Origin: Neopestalotiopsis rosae
Taxonomy: Eukaryota > Ascomycota > Sordariomycetes > Amphisphaeriales > Sporocadaceae
NCBI GenBank assembly: GCA_023078685.1
Contig: JALGAS010000002.1
Coordinates: forward strand, 868,001-932,000
Direction of reading: 5' to 3'
Length of the DNA stretch: 64,000 nt
Positions 44,569-56,941 of the stretch are shown in pieces. The notes below the pieces were generated by a model that searched no databases, had not been told where the DNA came from, and was given only the letters and a program-made list of their open reading frames with translations. How positions within the stretch are numbered: position 1 is the first letter of the stretch; each line of letters starts with the position of its first letter. Made by a program: the position numbers and the translations under genes.

Positions 44569-47502
44569 TCAAGAGGTCGACTGGGGCGTTGGAGCAGATT
44601 CCGCCGTCTCCTCTTTCTTGGGTTCTTCTTCGAGACGAGGCTTCTTGGCAGGACGCTCAGCGTCAGCATCGGCTTCGGCAGCAGCGGCGGCAGCGATAGC
44701 GGCAACAGCGGCAGTCTCCTCAAGTTGCTTGATTTTATCTTGAGCATCCTTAAGCTCTTGCTCCATCTCGTCCAGTCTACGCTTGAAGATGTTCTCACGG
44801 CGATGGCTATCATCTAGCTGGCGCTGAGTCTCGTCCTGTTTGCGTTGCGAGTCCTCGCGCATCTGACGCTCGTGAGCCTCGGCCTTCATGGCTTCTTCTG
44901 CTTGGTGGCGGAAATTGTCGGCATTCTGCGAATCGGTCTCGAGTTGCGTCAGGCGGCCACGATACAGCTCGTTGATGACCTCCAGTTCGCTCACGCGCGT
45001 CTTGAGACTAGAGTTGGTAGCAATCAACTGCTCGCGGGTTTCAGTCACACCATCGTGTGCGTCGCCGTTTGCGGCTGATGCGTCGTGGCCATTGGAGGCT
45101 CCGTCTGGCAGCGCATACTGGGGCAGGCCTGGTGATTGATACTGGTGCCCATCGACGCCGTTGGTATACATGGCCAAGTTCGGATCATACATGGCAGGTG
45201 TGCCGGTGCGCGAGACGGGGGAGTCGTCAGGGTGGCCGTTCAGTTTGTGTTGCGATGTACGTCGGACGGCGGCGAGAGCTGCCGCGGTTGCAGCATCGTG
45301 CGCATGCATGTTGAGGCCATTTGGATCTACGGCGGTAGCAGGAAGGCTCTGGAGGGGTATCGTTGTCAGTATGCGACAGGTTTGCGATGCGAAACGCTCC
45401 GATAGGGTTGCTCACCTTCTTCTTCATCTGCATATCCGGGCGCACAGTCTTAACGCGATTGCGGCTCTTGATGACATCGGTCTTGAGAGAAATGGGTCTC
45501 GGGCGACCGTGCAGCTTGAGGAACAGACCGCAGGCGTTGCAAAGAACGGAACCCATCTCGTCGCGACGCCATAGCGGCGTTGTGCTGGTCTGGCAGTTCT
45601 GGCAGACAGGCTGAGTGGATTCGTGGTTAGTGGCCATGGTAGGAGTGGGTGTAGGCGGTAATGTAGCCATTGCGACAGGAGAAAAGGGACGATGCGAGCG
45701 CGGGGAAGGGGGTATCAAGAGATTAAATCAAAAAAAGATAGTATCAGCAGAAAATAAATGCGATACGACGAGCAATTCTACTTGGATTAGATAAAAGGAC
45801 GACGCTGTGAAGGGGGGGATGTGCAGGCTCGCGATGGCAGGTCGATAGATAGAGATAGAGAGATAGATTAGGCGGATTGATAGAGTATTGCGTTGATTGA
45901 TGGGCGTTATCAGGAGTTTGAGTTGGGGGCTGATAAGAAATTTCAATTGTCGGCAGACTGATTGACTGGGCGCTGGGCGCTGGTCTCCTTTGCCTTTTTT
46001 TTTTCTCTCTTCCTTTCCCTGCTGGGGGCTTGCCGCTTATCTTTCAATGTGGATCCCCGCCATGGGGAAATTTTCGTCCAATCAGAATCGCTGCTTACCA
46101 CCGTCTTGGCAGGCGACGAGGGTCCTGTAATGAAGGGGAAAAGGCAAAGCCCATTGCGAAAACGGACACAACCGATGGCCCGGCAGTGGCTGTTGAAATT
46201 TTCGGGATGGTGGCTCGGTTTTCAGAGCAGACAAACAAAAAGTTTTCTCGAGTGACGCTGCATCTCCAGCACTTGCCAGAAGGGCGCCAATTACTTCGGG
46301 GATAAGAGTCGAGCAGCCATCTCCCAGTGGGTTAGAGAAGCGAGTGAATGTACATAGCAAATGCGCATCCATGCCAAGCTCAAAAATACCCCACGAGAAG
46401 TTCTTAGGCTGTTGTTATCATCTCGATAAACACCGCGCCATTGTGATAAATGCTATCGGGATAAGATAAACCGATGGAAATGAGCTAATCGGCGGAGCGC
46501 AACCGCCGATAAGACTCGGACAGGCCTCGGGAAATAGGAGTAGAAGATAGTAGAAGCATAATAAAAGGGAAAGGACTCACCAAACCACCAGTCGCTGTTG
46601 GCACTGTCGCGTGCGGCGACGAGTTGGCCCCTACGGCAGCCGAAGGCGTCGTAGGCATTTGCCCTGCAGAGGCCATCACGGTCGGAGGGTTGCTTGGTCT
46701 GAGGACGCGACTGTGTTAGCGTTCAAGATTGACGAGTGAAGAGGAAGAGTGCAGTGCAATGAGCCCCGAGGGTGCGGAAAGCGGCGATGTCGCGATCACG
46801 GCCGTCCACGCGCCAGGAAAAAAGAAATGGAGCATGTGCTGAATTGGGGAGTGGTGACTGGATACGGAGTTCGTCGAGGGGTGAACAGGAATGGTGATGG
46901 ATTTAGTGGTGGGGTCGTCGATAACTGCACGCGCATGTTTCCAAGCTGCTAAAAAAGCTGGCTAATGGACTTGACAAACAACATCGCCCGCCAACAGTCG
47001 CTGCTGCTCGAGCAACCACATGTCCATGATTGCTTCGAGTTCGGCCAAATCACGACTGCCAACCGGTGCGAGCCAGATTGAACAACATGAGCCATGCCAA
47101 TTAGAACCTGAGCAATTCGAGGCAAAGCAGCCACAAACTTTCCGCGCAACCCATTACCACACAACAAGCCCATCTCAAACATGAGATCATTTGCTTCCTC
47201 GGCGCGCTGATTCTCTCTAGGCAGAAAGATGTGCGCTTTTGCAAATCGCGTCGCAATACCGGGAATATGGAAGCAGTCGCCACGTGGGAAAGGTGACAAT
47301 GGGGACATTCGAGTGTACTACCGCGTATCTCAACTCACCTTGATTGGGGCGAGCTTGTCGTGGTAGAAGTACCACTGGCAAGAGCCTGTATACTGGGGAG
47401 CTGAGCTATCGCCTCTGATGCTGTCGTCGCAGTCGAACTGGGCCGAGAAATAGGCTCGAGGGTTGGCAGCGGCGCCGCCAAGCCCTCCTTGCCATCCTCC
47501 AT
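44569..47502 (-). CDS. areB: GATA zinc-finger regulator, AreB/ASD-4 type, with C-terminal coiled coil
   Basis: Transcription factor of the fungal GATA family related to A. nidulans AreB and N. crassa ASD-4, linked to nitrogen control and development. Exons 47339-47502, 46581-46698, 45416-45610 and 44569-45348 splice in phase to 418 residues. A Ser/Thr/Pro-rich N-terminus ([20 protein letters not shown]) leads into the finger, CQNC...CNAC, with a 17-residue loop (Cys97, 100, 118, 121) and [15 protein letters not shown]. The last 150 residues form a long coiled coil ([20 protein letters not shown]) with an Ala-rich segment and a basic KKPRLEEE stretch. The combination of one finger and a coiled coil is diagnostic of AreB. 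A second start, ATG 45670 inside intron 2, is in frame with the finger and would give an alternative N-terminus ([20 protein letters not shown]). Confidence 0.92.
45722..46575 (-). promoter_or_regulatory. Internal promoter of the GATA gene with clustered GATAA sites
   Basis: This part of intron 2 (45611-46580) lies upstream of the alternative ATG 45670. It contains about ten GATAA/TTATC words: 45907, 45932, 46037, 46301, 46415, 46425, 46445, 46460, 46465 and 46508. Further GATAG copies run from 45843 to 45895. About two GATAA words would be expected by chance. This suggests control of the short isoform by GATA factors, including the product itself. Confidence 0.55.
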
Positions 47503-49597
47503 GGCGAATCGAATCGGCGGCAGAATGGACGAGGCGGATATTCGTGTCGGCGTGGGAGCAATCGGCGCAATCGTAGCTATACTGGCCGCCCGGGCTACAG
47601 CTAATAAGGATGCCGTGGCTAAGATGGTTATGTCTCGAGGGTCAACCCGAGACTCGACTATGGAGAAAGTTCGGCGCCTGTAGTCGTGACTGATCGCAAC
47701 AGTGCACGCTCCTCAAAGTCTCTCGTTCGGCAAATAACTTGGTGTTGCGCGATTCCGCTTGTTTTACGTGTCTTCGGTATGCCTTCCTTTTGGAAAAATT
47801 TCTCGTGCTGACGCAGAGGAATGCTGCAATCAGATTCTCAGCTAGCAAGTGAGATGGGGCGAGCAACTGGGGCGCGAGGTGATTCTGAACCGGCGTATAG
47901 AGACTACAAGCAGCTTATGTCGCAGAACAATGTTTTAGGTAAAAGACAACCGACAGCGAGGAAATAGGTCAGGATGATTGATAGTATAACGGGGAAATAG
48001 AATCAGGCTTTGGTTTCAAGAGAAAGAAGAAGCGTCTGTCACCTCTGGGCGACACCCCTTATTGCAGTCAGGATGGTGGTGCCGTATGTAAGCCCACGGA
48101 TGGGATGCCTGTCATTCTCTGATCATCTTTTACCTAAGTTTATTTTAGAAAATGGCCAGCCGCAGTTGACACTCATCAATTTTTTCCTTCGTCTGCATCT
48201 GTCTCCCTTGGCTTGGCCCGCTTGGCGGACGGAGGATTTGCACTAAGATAACACTCGTGCCTTACCCCTTGCTAATCCTGATCAGGACATTGGCTCACCG
48301 GGTCGGCGCGAGATGAAGACAGACGGGTCCAGTGAGCCGTTATGCTCGATAATACCCGTTTGTGCGCAACCCGATTAGATTTACAGCTGGGATTCGATCG
48401 AACGCGGCTCATCTTCCACCTTCCCCGGTCTTCTAGAGACTTAGCAGTGCCAGCAGCAGCAGCAGCAGCAGCGACACGAAAATTGCATGGGAATAAGAAG
48501 ATGGGATTTTGTGCTGACAATCGTCAAGCAGTCAGCAACGTCAGCACAGCCAATGAAAACTGTAAAGCAGAAGCACAAAATTTTCTTCCTCTCTGATAAC
48601 CTGCAGCGAGCAAGTGTACATTGGTACATGGTGAGTTCCAACACTATGTCATTTTAATCATACGGTCCATCGTTCGACCTGCAGTACATACCAAGACGCA
48701 AATGAGGAAGACGACCTCCTCGAAAGAGCATCATTTTAGTCATTGAATGCGCACTTTTCTTGCTTCTGGAACCGCCGACGGGAAAAAGCTCAATTGTCAC
48801 ATGTGACGGAACAGTGGGTTCTGCACTACATTTAGAGTTATTCGCACTTGGATACTACTTGGCACTTACACACGTTTCGGATCATCAGGGGATATAGCCC
48901 CGGATGCAAGCCTCAGTATCACATATTTCGGCAATAGAGTCGTGGTATTTCTTTCAAACCTACTCTGTACTTTTGTTTACCTACTCCACAAACAAGTCGG
49001 CAATTTTCTATCGTGTTGGAGTACCCCGCGAAGAGATTTCATGTTGCATGCAAGAGAAGCAGCCAAGCCTCTTTGCCCAAAGACCTATCGGACTTGCCGG
49101 CGGCAGGGTGCCTAAATGAACACAGCAGATCATGAGGCGGCAGTGCCAACCTTCTTGTGAGAACAGGTCGAGCCTCTCGAGCCTCTTTTGCTCTCATCTG
49201 CTCGCTTCCTCATATTGGTGTCGCGTGTGAAGCGGCTCGTTTTCGCTTGTATTCGTATTTTAATAGCGGCTTGAATGGGAATCTAGGCACGCGCGATTCG
49301 TGCTAGTCCGGAGTATTATTAGATTATTACAGATGAACGGCAGTTGTGAGAGAATGTTATCCTTGAGGATAGAGTACGTATTGGCTCAATGCAAACTAAT
49401 TATGCATATCGATATCGGGTGTAATCATCAGCCTCAGGATACATACTAAAATGTGGCTGCGCTGATCTCGTTACGGTCAAAGTGGCGCAGCTTATCGGCT
49501 TTGCCCCACCAAAAAGTTCATCACCAACTTTCATTTGCGTCGCAGTCTGCAGACTCTCTGGCCATCCCAAGCATCAATTGCACCAAGTTCAGCAACC
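47503..49597. other. Divergent intergenic region GATA gene-KRR1
   Basis: About 2.1 kb, holding the distal areB promoter and leader and the KRR1 promoter. It contains a (CAG)7 tract and nothing else that can be supported. Confidence 0.4.
48451..48472. repeat. (CAG)7 microsatellite
   Basis: Seven uninterrupted CAG units in intergenic DNA between the GATA gene and KRR1. It is not in a supported reading frame. Confidence 0.9.
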
Positions 49598-50784
<1,187 letters not shown>

Positions 50785-51339
50785 TTATGAAGGGGAACAG
50801 GTTGTGTTTGGGCATTTTGTCAGGCGCTTATTGCGAACCTCCATATTATACCATGAATTTCAAAGCATCAACTCAAGCAGATTCTCGTCTTTCTACAATT
50901 GGTTGCATATTGCAATTCGTCCCAAAGCTTCTCCGATGCAAAAGACCTCTCTGGAGCTATTGAAGAGGCAACAAATGGTTGACATCGGCAATGAGGAATC
51001 ATAATTTCTAAAGCTTTATTGTGTTCCAGTAGTTCAGCCGTGGAACACATCTAGTCTCACCGTGCTGTACTCGTCTGATTGATAACACAAGAAGCATGAT
51101 GAGATATCAACCTTTTTCTTGACATGCACGTTGACAGTCGCAAATGGAAAAGATCCAAAGTCATGGTTTAGACATAGCCAAAAGGAATTTGCCAAGTTCT
51201 ATTCCATGCAAATGCATCATTCGTGCCTATATGTTCACAACGCCGGGCGCCTGAATCAATATCATTGTGGTATCACTTCCAGCAGTTGTTCTGCCCACTT
51301 TTTCCTGCTATACCGCTTTTTTTTGCTTATGGTCATCCT
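50785..51339. other. Intergenic between convergent KRR1 and ENP1
   Basis: Two 3' flanks; AT-rich; no gene or RNA seen. Confidence 0.5.
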
Positions 51340-52865
51340 TTAATCCATAGCCATCATTGTGTCGTCATTGTCGAGTGCCGGACCAGCCTGTTCTAGCGGG
51401 ACTCCTCGGCCTCTACCAGCCAGAAGCTCTCTTCTAATTTCTGGACCAATCTTGTGGTGACCGCTGCGGAAAGGTCAGCAAATGCACATTCAAGAGCAAT
51501 GAATTCTTCTGGAATTGAGCAAACTTACTGAGTCAAGAGGAGATCCAGAAGAGCCTCACGCTGATCTTCTGTGATATCGTTTCTGTAGCGTTCGGCGAAC
51601 ATGAGGAGGCACTGATGGTAGACGACCGGAAGCCTGGCTTGCATGGCGGCGCGTTCCTCGCTAACGTCCATAACATCGCCCTTCTGCATGGCTGCAGGGT
51701 CCATGCTTCTCATGCGAAGGAAGTGGAACACTAGACCGTCGATCACCTGGAAAGGCAGGGCATATCTCTTCTCAAGCAGAGCCTTGATAAAGATGTTGGT
51801 AGCACCGCCACCCTCGGTTCCTGCCGAAGCCTCTTCTGCGGCAATGTCGCAGAGTCCCTTAATTGCAGCAGCAGAATGAAGGACAGGAATGTGTACTCTT
51901 ACGAGCACAGCAGAAACAATCCTTGCCTCGAGCAGCGTGCAAGTGCCGCTTGACACGAGGGGAAACAGGAAACCCTTGAAGAAAGCCGCTGGCTTGTAAA
52001 GCGACTTCTTGAGTGCAGCAAACAAGTGCACGTTGAGCTTTTTGTTTTCATAGACATCCTCCCTGACCTTGTCGAGCAAGACCATCTCCACAAAACGTTG
52101 GGCAACGATGGGCTTTCCTGATACAAAGATGCGAGTAGCTTCGTACACCGCATTTGCCGTCCAGTCTTCTGGCTTTGTGAGCATGAGAATATCCTCCCAG
52201 TGAGGGATCGTAGGGAGGATCTTCAGAGGCTTTGGCAGCTTTCCTGATTTGTACCGCGACATCATCATGCCAATCTTTTCATATACTTCCACCACCTTTG
52301 GGGGCAGCTCATAGTCTTCGTCTTCCACGGGACCAACTGCTTGCCCGCTGCCTTGACCTGCCTCGTGAGCGGCGATCTTGCTCAAAATGATGTCGGCCAA
52401 ATTGCGGGAGCCGCCGGCGGCCAGTGTGTCTTGCGCCTGACCGCCAAAGAACTCATGTGCTGATAATGGGTCTTCCTCAGCGCCGAGGAATTTGTTGTAA
52501 GTCTCGAGATCTTCGGGCTCGATTTCGACCTCCTCCACAATCTCGTCATCGTCACCCCAAGCCTCATCGTCGTTGTCAAAGGGCCCAACCTCCTCGTCTT
52601 CCTCGAATCTGGACTCGAAGCCAAATGCGTTGGATTCCGTGGGCGGCCGTGGCGGGGCGGCATCATGCTCGTCGGCCAATTCGCGACCCAGCTTCAAGAT
52701 TTGCTTGGACGCTCTTGCGTCAATGAAGTCCTCGGCGTCCGCATCGCCACCCTTTCCCTGGCGCTTGGGGGCCTTGTTCTTGAGAATGCCGGTCGCGAGC
52801 AGGTCGTCCGCGAGGGGGTTGTGACGCCGACCCTGCGAGGCCTTGGGAGTCGTCGCCTTGGGCAT
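51340..52865 (-). CDS. ENP1: Bystin, Enp1 (40S ribosome biogenesis)
   Basis: Pre-40S assembly factor required for 20S/18S rRNA maturation and export. Exon 1 is 51529-52865 and exon 2 is 51340-51463, separated by a 65-bp intron; 486 residues. The N-terminus is basic (MPKATTPKASQGRRHNPLAD), then an acidic stretch at about 90-125 (DNDDEAWGDDDEIVEEVEIE). The bystin domain covers about 190-470, with MMSRYKSGKLPKPLKILPTI, WEDILMLTKPEDWTANAVYE, LYKPAAFFKGFLFPLVSSGT and MSAVL-type helices, and ends RNDITEDQREALLDLLLTHG. The small second exon completes the domain with HHKIGPEIRRELLAGRGRG, so the gene is not truncated. Divergent from HGH1, 523 bp apart. Confidence 0.97.
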
Positions 52866-53388
52866 CTTGCTTGTCGGAAACGTTGTGAGTGATGCGCAAC
52901 GTTTACTATAAAGCGTGTCTCAGCAAGATGTGAAATATGGTTGAATTTTGCAACCCGAAAAATCGAATCGCTTGGGTTCACCCTAGAAGGAACATAGGCT
53001 GATTATGATTTGGCTGGGGTCCCTCCAAAAATTGCCCAAGGGAAAAATAGTAGAAAGCGGGACACTTTTTTTTGTGATAAGGCGGCTAATCGATAAGATA
53101 CAGACCCGATTCCACACGACTTGGCTTATCTAATTTATTGAGCAGCAAGCACAACCGAGACGACCAGTGCAGATGGTACCCACTGGCTAAATTATGAATT
53201 GACCCCTCCATCTGGGCCAGTCAATAGCCCACCAAACCCACCTGTTTGCGCTGCGATCCGGCATTATGACGATTGCCCCGCCATAAACTTTTTTTTTATG
53301 CTTCGAAGATCTTCGAGACGTTCTGACGTGTGACTCGAATCAAAGGAATTTCGCAAAGTTTTTCCCAACGCATGATCACGACTGCAAA
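52866..53388. promoter_or_regulatory. Divergent promoter ENP1 / HGH1
   Basis: A 523-bp region between two divergent starts, probably shared. It has T8-T9 tracts at 53068-53075 and 53289-53297. Specific sites were not identified. Confidence 0.45.
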
Positions 53389-54658
53389 ATGCCTACAGAA
53401 CTTGAAGAGGTACCTTATTGCTTTGAATGTCCCATTTATGATGACCTAGCCTATTAACCATATTACAGCTCGTCGGCTTCATTGCCAATCCAAACCCACA
53501 GATCAGGCTGTTGGCCACTGAGAACCTAGTGCCATATTCAACCTCGCAGCCCAGCATCTTCAAGGTTGACAACTTTCAGCCCGTCAAGAACTTGAAGCTC
53601 TTGGTCAAAGATCACCCAGTATGTGTTGCAGAACATGGTTACCAGTCAGGTGTACATGGCTAATCAGGTGTAGAAAATTGCTGAGCATGTCATCACGATA
53701 CTCATCAACCTCTCGGCGGATCGCGAGGTCCTTGAGTTACTGGCCACAGATGACCAATTTCTCACCACCATTCTGGGTTTCATAACGGTCAGTACCAGAC
53801 ACATTGCAGTGTTTCTATGGGAACGTTATTAACATGACATAGAATCCCAAAGAACCCAATGCAAATTTGCTGTCCATGTTACTGGCAAATCTTGCTAAGT
53901 TTGACGGCTTCAAATCCGTTCTGCAAAAGAAATTGCCTGCGCCATCAGAGCTCCAATCCAACGATCTAGTGTTGAACCAGCTTCTCGATCTGTTTGTCAA
54001 GGGTGCTGAGGGAACCTACAACAAGGAGGCTGACTTTGACCACCTTGCGTACCTATTTGCCGACTTGACAAAACATGCTGAGATTCGACACCACTTCCTC
54101 CAGAAGCAAGAGTACGATGGAGTTATCCCACTCAGCAAACTGAAGGTCTTCACAGAGCACAAGTCTGATGTGCGGCGGAAAGGTGTCGCCTCGACCATCA
54201 AGAACGTCGCATTCGAGGTATCATCTCACCCAAGTTTCATGGATGAGGATGAACTCAACCTCTTGCCATATATTATCTTGCCCATCATCGGAAACGAGGA
54301 GTATGACATGGACGAGTCGATGGACATGCTGCCAGATCTACAGTTGCTGCCACCGGACAAAGCGCGAGACTCAGATCCGAACATTATTCAGACTCACGTG
54401 GAGACGCTGATGTTATTGTCCTCGACCAGAGAGGGTCGAGACCGTCTCCGAGAGATCAAGGTCTACCCGATTGTTCGCGAGACACACTCGAGAGTCAATG
54501 ATGATGGTGTCAAAGACGCCTGCGAACGACTGGTCAATGTTTTGATGCGTGATGAGGAAGGAGAGGAAAGCGGTCCACGTATCGAAGAGATTGGCCAAGA
54601 AAACGCAGCGATTCCGATCGAAGATGACGATGACGATGATGAAATTGTCGAAGTCTAA
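53389..54658 (+). CDS. HGH1: HGH1 homolog (eEF2-folding cochaperone)
   Basis: ARM-repeat-like protein; yeast Hgh1 recruits TRiC/CCT and Hsp90 for folding of elongation factor 2. Exons 53389-53409, 53469-53618, 53674-53787 and 53843-54658 give 366 residues. The first coding exon is only seven codons (MPTELEE). Helical-repeat text runs throughout: LVGFIANPNPQIRLLATENL, HVITILINLSADREVLELLA, NPKEPNANLLSMLLANLAKF and DVRRKGVASTIKNVAFE. The Hgh1-specific block is LLPYIILPIIGNEEYDMDES followed by MLPDLQLLPPDK. The C-terminus is acidic (IEDDDDDDEIVEV). Cytosolic. Its position beside ENP1 and KRR1 puts three genes of translation-machinery assembly together. Confidence 0.95.
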
Positions 54659-56941
54659 AGACCGCATATGGAAGCCAGTGAATCCGGAAGCTGGATGACC
54701 TTCCGGCGCTGGGGCCTCCCGCCGCCGTCTTTTGTCGATCGAGCCTAGCTACATTCCTCAGGCTACCGACGGGTTGGTACGGCGGATCCGTTGGTAACCT
54801 CAGCTACGGTTATACATCCAATGGGAAAAGAACCATCTACAATGCATATGCAGCTTGGTCGGCTCAGCTGATGGATCCTTTCTAGAGTAGTCCGCATGAC
54901 TCGGCCTGAAAATTTCTAACGGCCGACAATGGTTCGACGAATACGACCTCATAATGGCAATATCGATTACGACAGTCAAAGCTCATATCTTGGGACTTCT
55001 GGCATACGCCGTCTGATATTCGACGAAGTCATTTCTTCTTTGCTGTACCGAATCGTTGAAAGCGCTCCAAGACGCCAACCTTTGCGTAGACACCGATGCA
55101 GTAAGACGCATTCGATTTGAGGTTCGAAAGGTGAAATGGTGATGAGTCAAATGTGGCCATACACGTTCAGGGTCGGCACTATAGTATCAGCCGTATTTCA
55201 CTCTAGTGGCCGCGGCTGTGACCCAACCGAGACCCGCAGCCGACATGCTGACAACCCACGCTTGGATATCAGGCTGAGCGCGTGTAGTAAAACTTGTCTA
55301 TGATTGGCCCATTCTTCAAGTCTGGAATCTCGCGAGCTTTTTGAACGATTTGTGTCTTTCTGCCTTTTTTAGACCTGCCAAGACTTCTCATACCTCTTTG
55401 CGCCGAGATTGCATGAGTAGGCATCGTCGTCACCACCCCTGCCTCAATATTTCAATTATTCGCTACTCGCCAAGCAGACACATGTGCGTTCCCGTCTTGG
55501 AACGTCTTGGAACCCGTCTTGGAAATGCTTGTCTCAAGCCTCAAAAGCGACACAGGGCAGACTTCACAACTACATCACGCGACAGAGAATGGAAATAAGA
55601 TTTATTTCAGATTCAGACAACGTGCCGATCGTATAGTTGCGGCCATCGGATGGCGAGACGAAATGCGCCGGTGTCCGGGTTGCGCGGTTATTCAGGCGAT
55701 CCGTATTCGCTTCTATCAACATCATACATAATGATTTTACGGCACACTGGCGCATGAATTTTTGCGGTCCTCGGTCACGATTTCGAGAAATCCAACATCA
55801 AACTGCTGCAGGGATCTGGAGGCAATCTAACGCTAAACTGGAGCCCGGGGTATGCTAACCCAGAAGGTGTTAGACTGCTACGGGACCCAGAACGAATGGC
55901 GAGCTTATTTCAAGTCCACGTTTTCCATATCGCGTTGTGATTGGTCCATTTGGACTATAACGATTTACGACGATGTTCAGGACAAGACACCATGGCCAAG
56001 GTATTCCCACTAGAACACGTTCTCGCCAAGGCCTAGCCATGACACCCTGATAGTGGAATCTTCCGCGCGTTTGGGTGGCCGTAAACAGCAGGGTGGATTC
56101 TGTTTTCCAGCTGTTTGGGATGCAAAATGTCAGTAGTCTCAGGACACCACGTCTTTAGCCTTTGAACCGGCCTCGGCCATACTGACTTTGGGTTGAGGAA
56201 CTTGAAAACTTGGGAAAAGCTTACGACTCATTATGCCGAAATAAGCAATAGTCACAGCTTCCCGAGCAGGAAGTGGCCAAAGGTGGCTTGCATCTTTGCA
56301 TGTCCTTTGCAATAATCGGGCAGGCAGACCGGCAGACCCTTTGAAACCATATTTTCTCATCAGCCGTAGTCCTCCAGGGTGTCCAATAAGGCGTCGAAGC
56401 CCGATATGTTGACCGATCAGTGGAGCATTTCCGAGCAAGGAAGCGAGCCTTCAGGGACGCACGCGCGGCACCGATTCGCAGACATGCTTTGATCCTTTCA
56501 TTCGGGACAGTCGAAAAGCTGCCAATTGGAGCAGCCGACATTCACTAATGGAAGTCCCACTTGGGTATTGGAGGGTGGGCTGATGGCGCTGCGGTTGCGC
56601 CGCTGACCTGTAGGCTGTCGTCGCCTGGGGCTTCTGCAAAAACGAATAGTAATAGTTATTCCGTTGAACTAACTGCTACCTTGTCGTTATGGTAGGGGAC
56701 AATTAAGTTACTCACCCTTGCTATCCTCTTGCACCAGCCATAAAGAGGTCGCGTCCCGTCCTATCTGGCCAAGGTTTTCTTTTCGTTCTCTGTGCTCGAC
56801 CGTTTCATCTTGGCGAAAGGGATCTCCCCGTCGACATCCATCGACCTGTTCATTCGTTGACACAGCTGCCCGGCCCGAACCCAAGACTTGTTCATTCGGA
56901 AACACACTTTCACCGCGGTGAAGTCGGATACAGAATCAACA
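54659..56941. other. Intergenic between HGH1 and PHO84
   Basis: About 2.3 kb and no supported gene. It includes a triple CGTCTTGGAA repeat (55493-55524) and two CACGTT words (55917-55922 and 56016-56021), variants of the NUC-1/Pho4 CACGTG site, about 0.9-1 kb upstream of PHO84. Whether they act is unknown. Confidence 0.4.
55493..55524. repeat. Three CGTCTTGGAA decamers
   Basis: CGTCTTGGAA occurs at 55493 and 55503 in direct tandem, and at 55515 after two extra bases. Small, and of unknown significance. Confidence 0.8.

Noticed and set aside
44049..44699. A 216-codon plus-strand frame
   Set aside because: Its last part is antisense to the GATA-factor coding exon, and the rest has no recognisable content.
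46949..47308. A 119-codon minus-strand frame upstream of the GATA finger
   Set aside because: It lies within intron 1 of the GATA gene, whose splice sites at 47338 and 46699 fit in phase.
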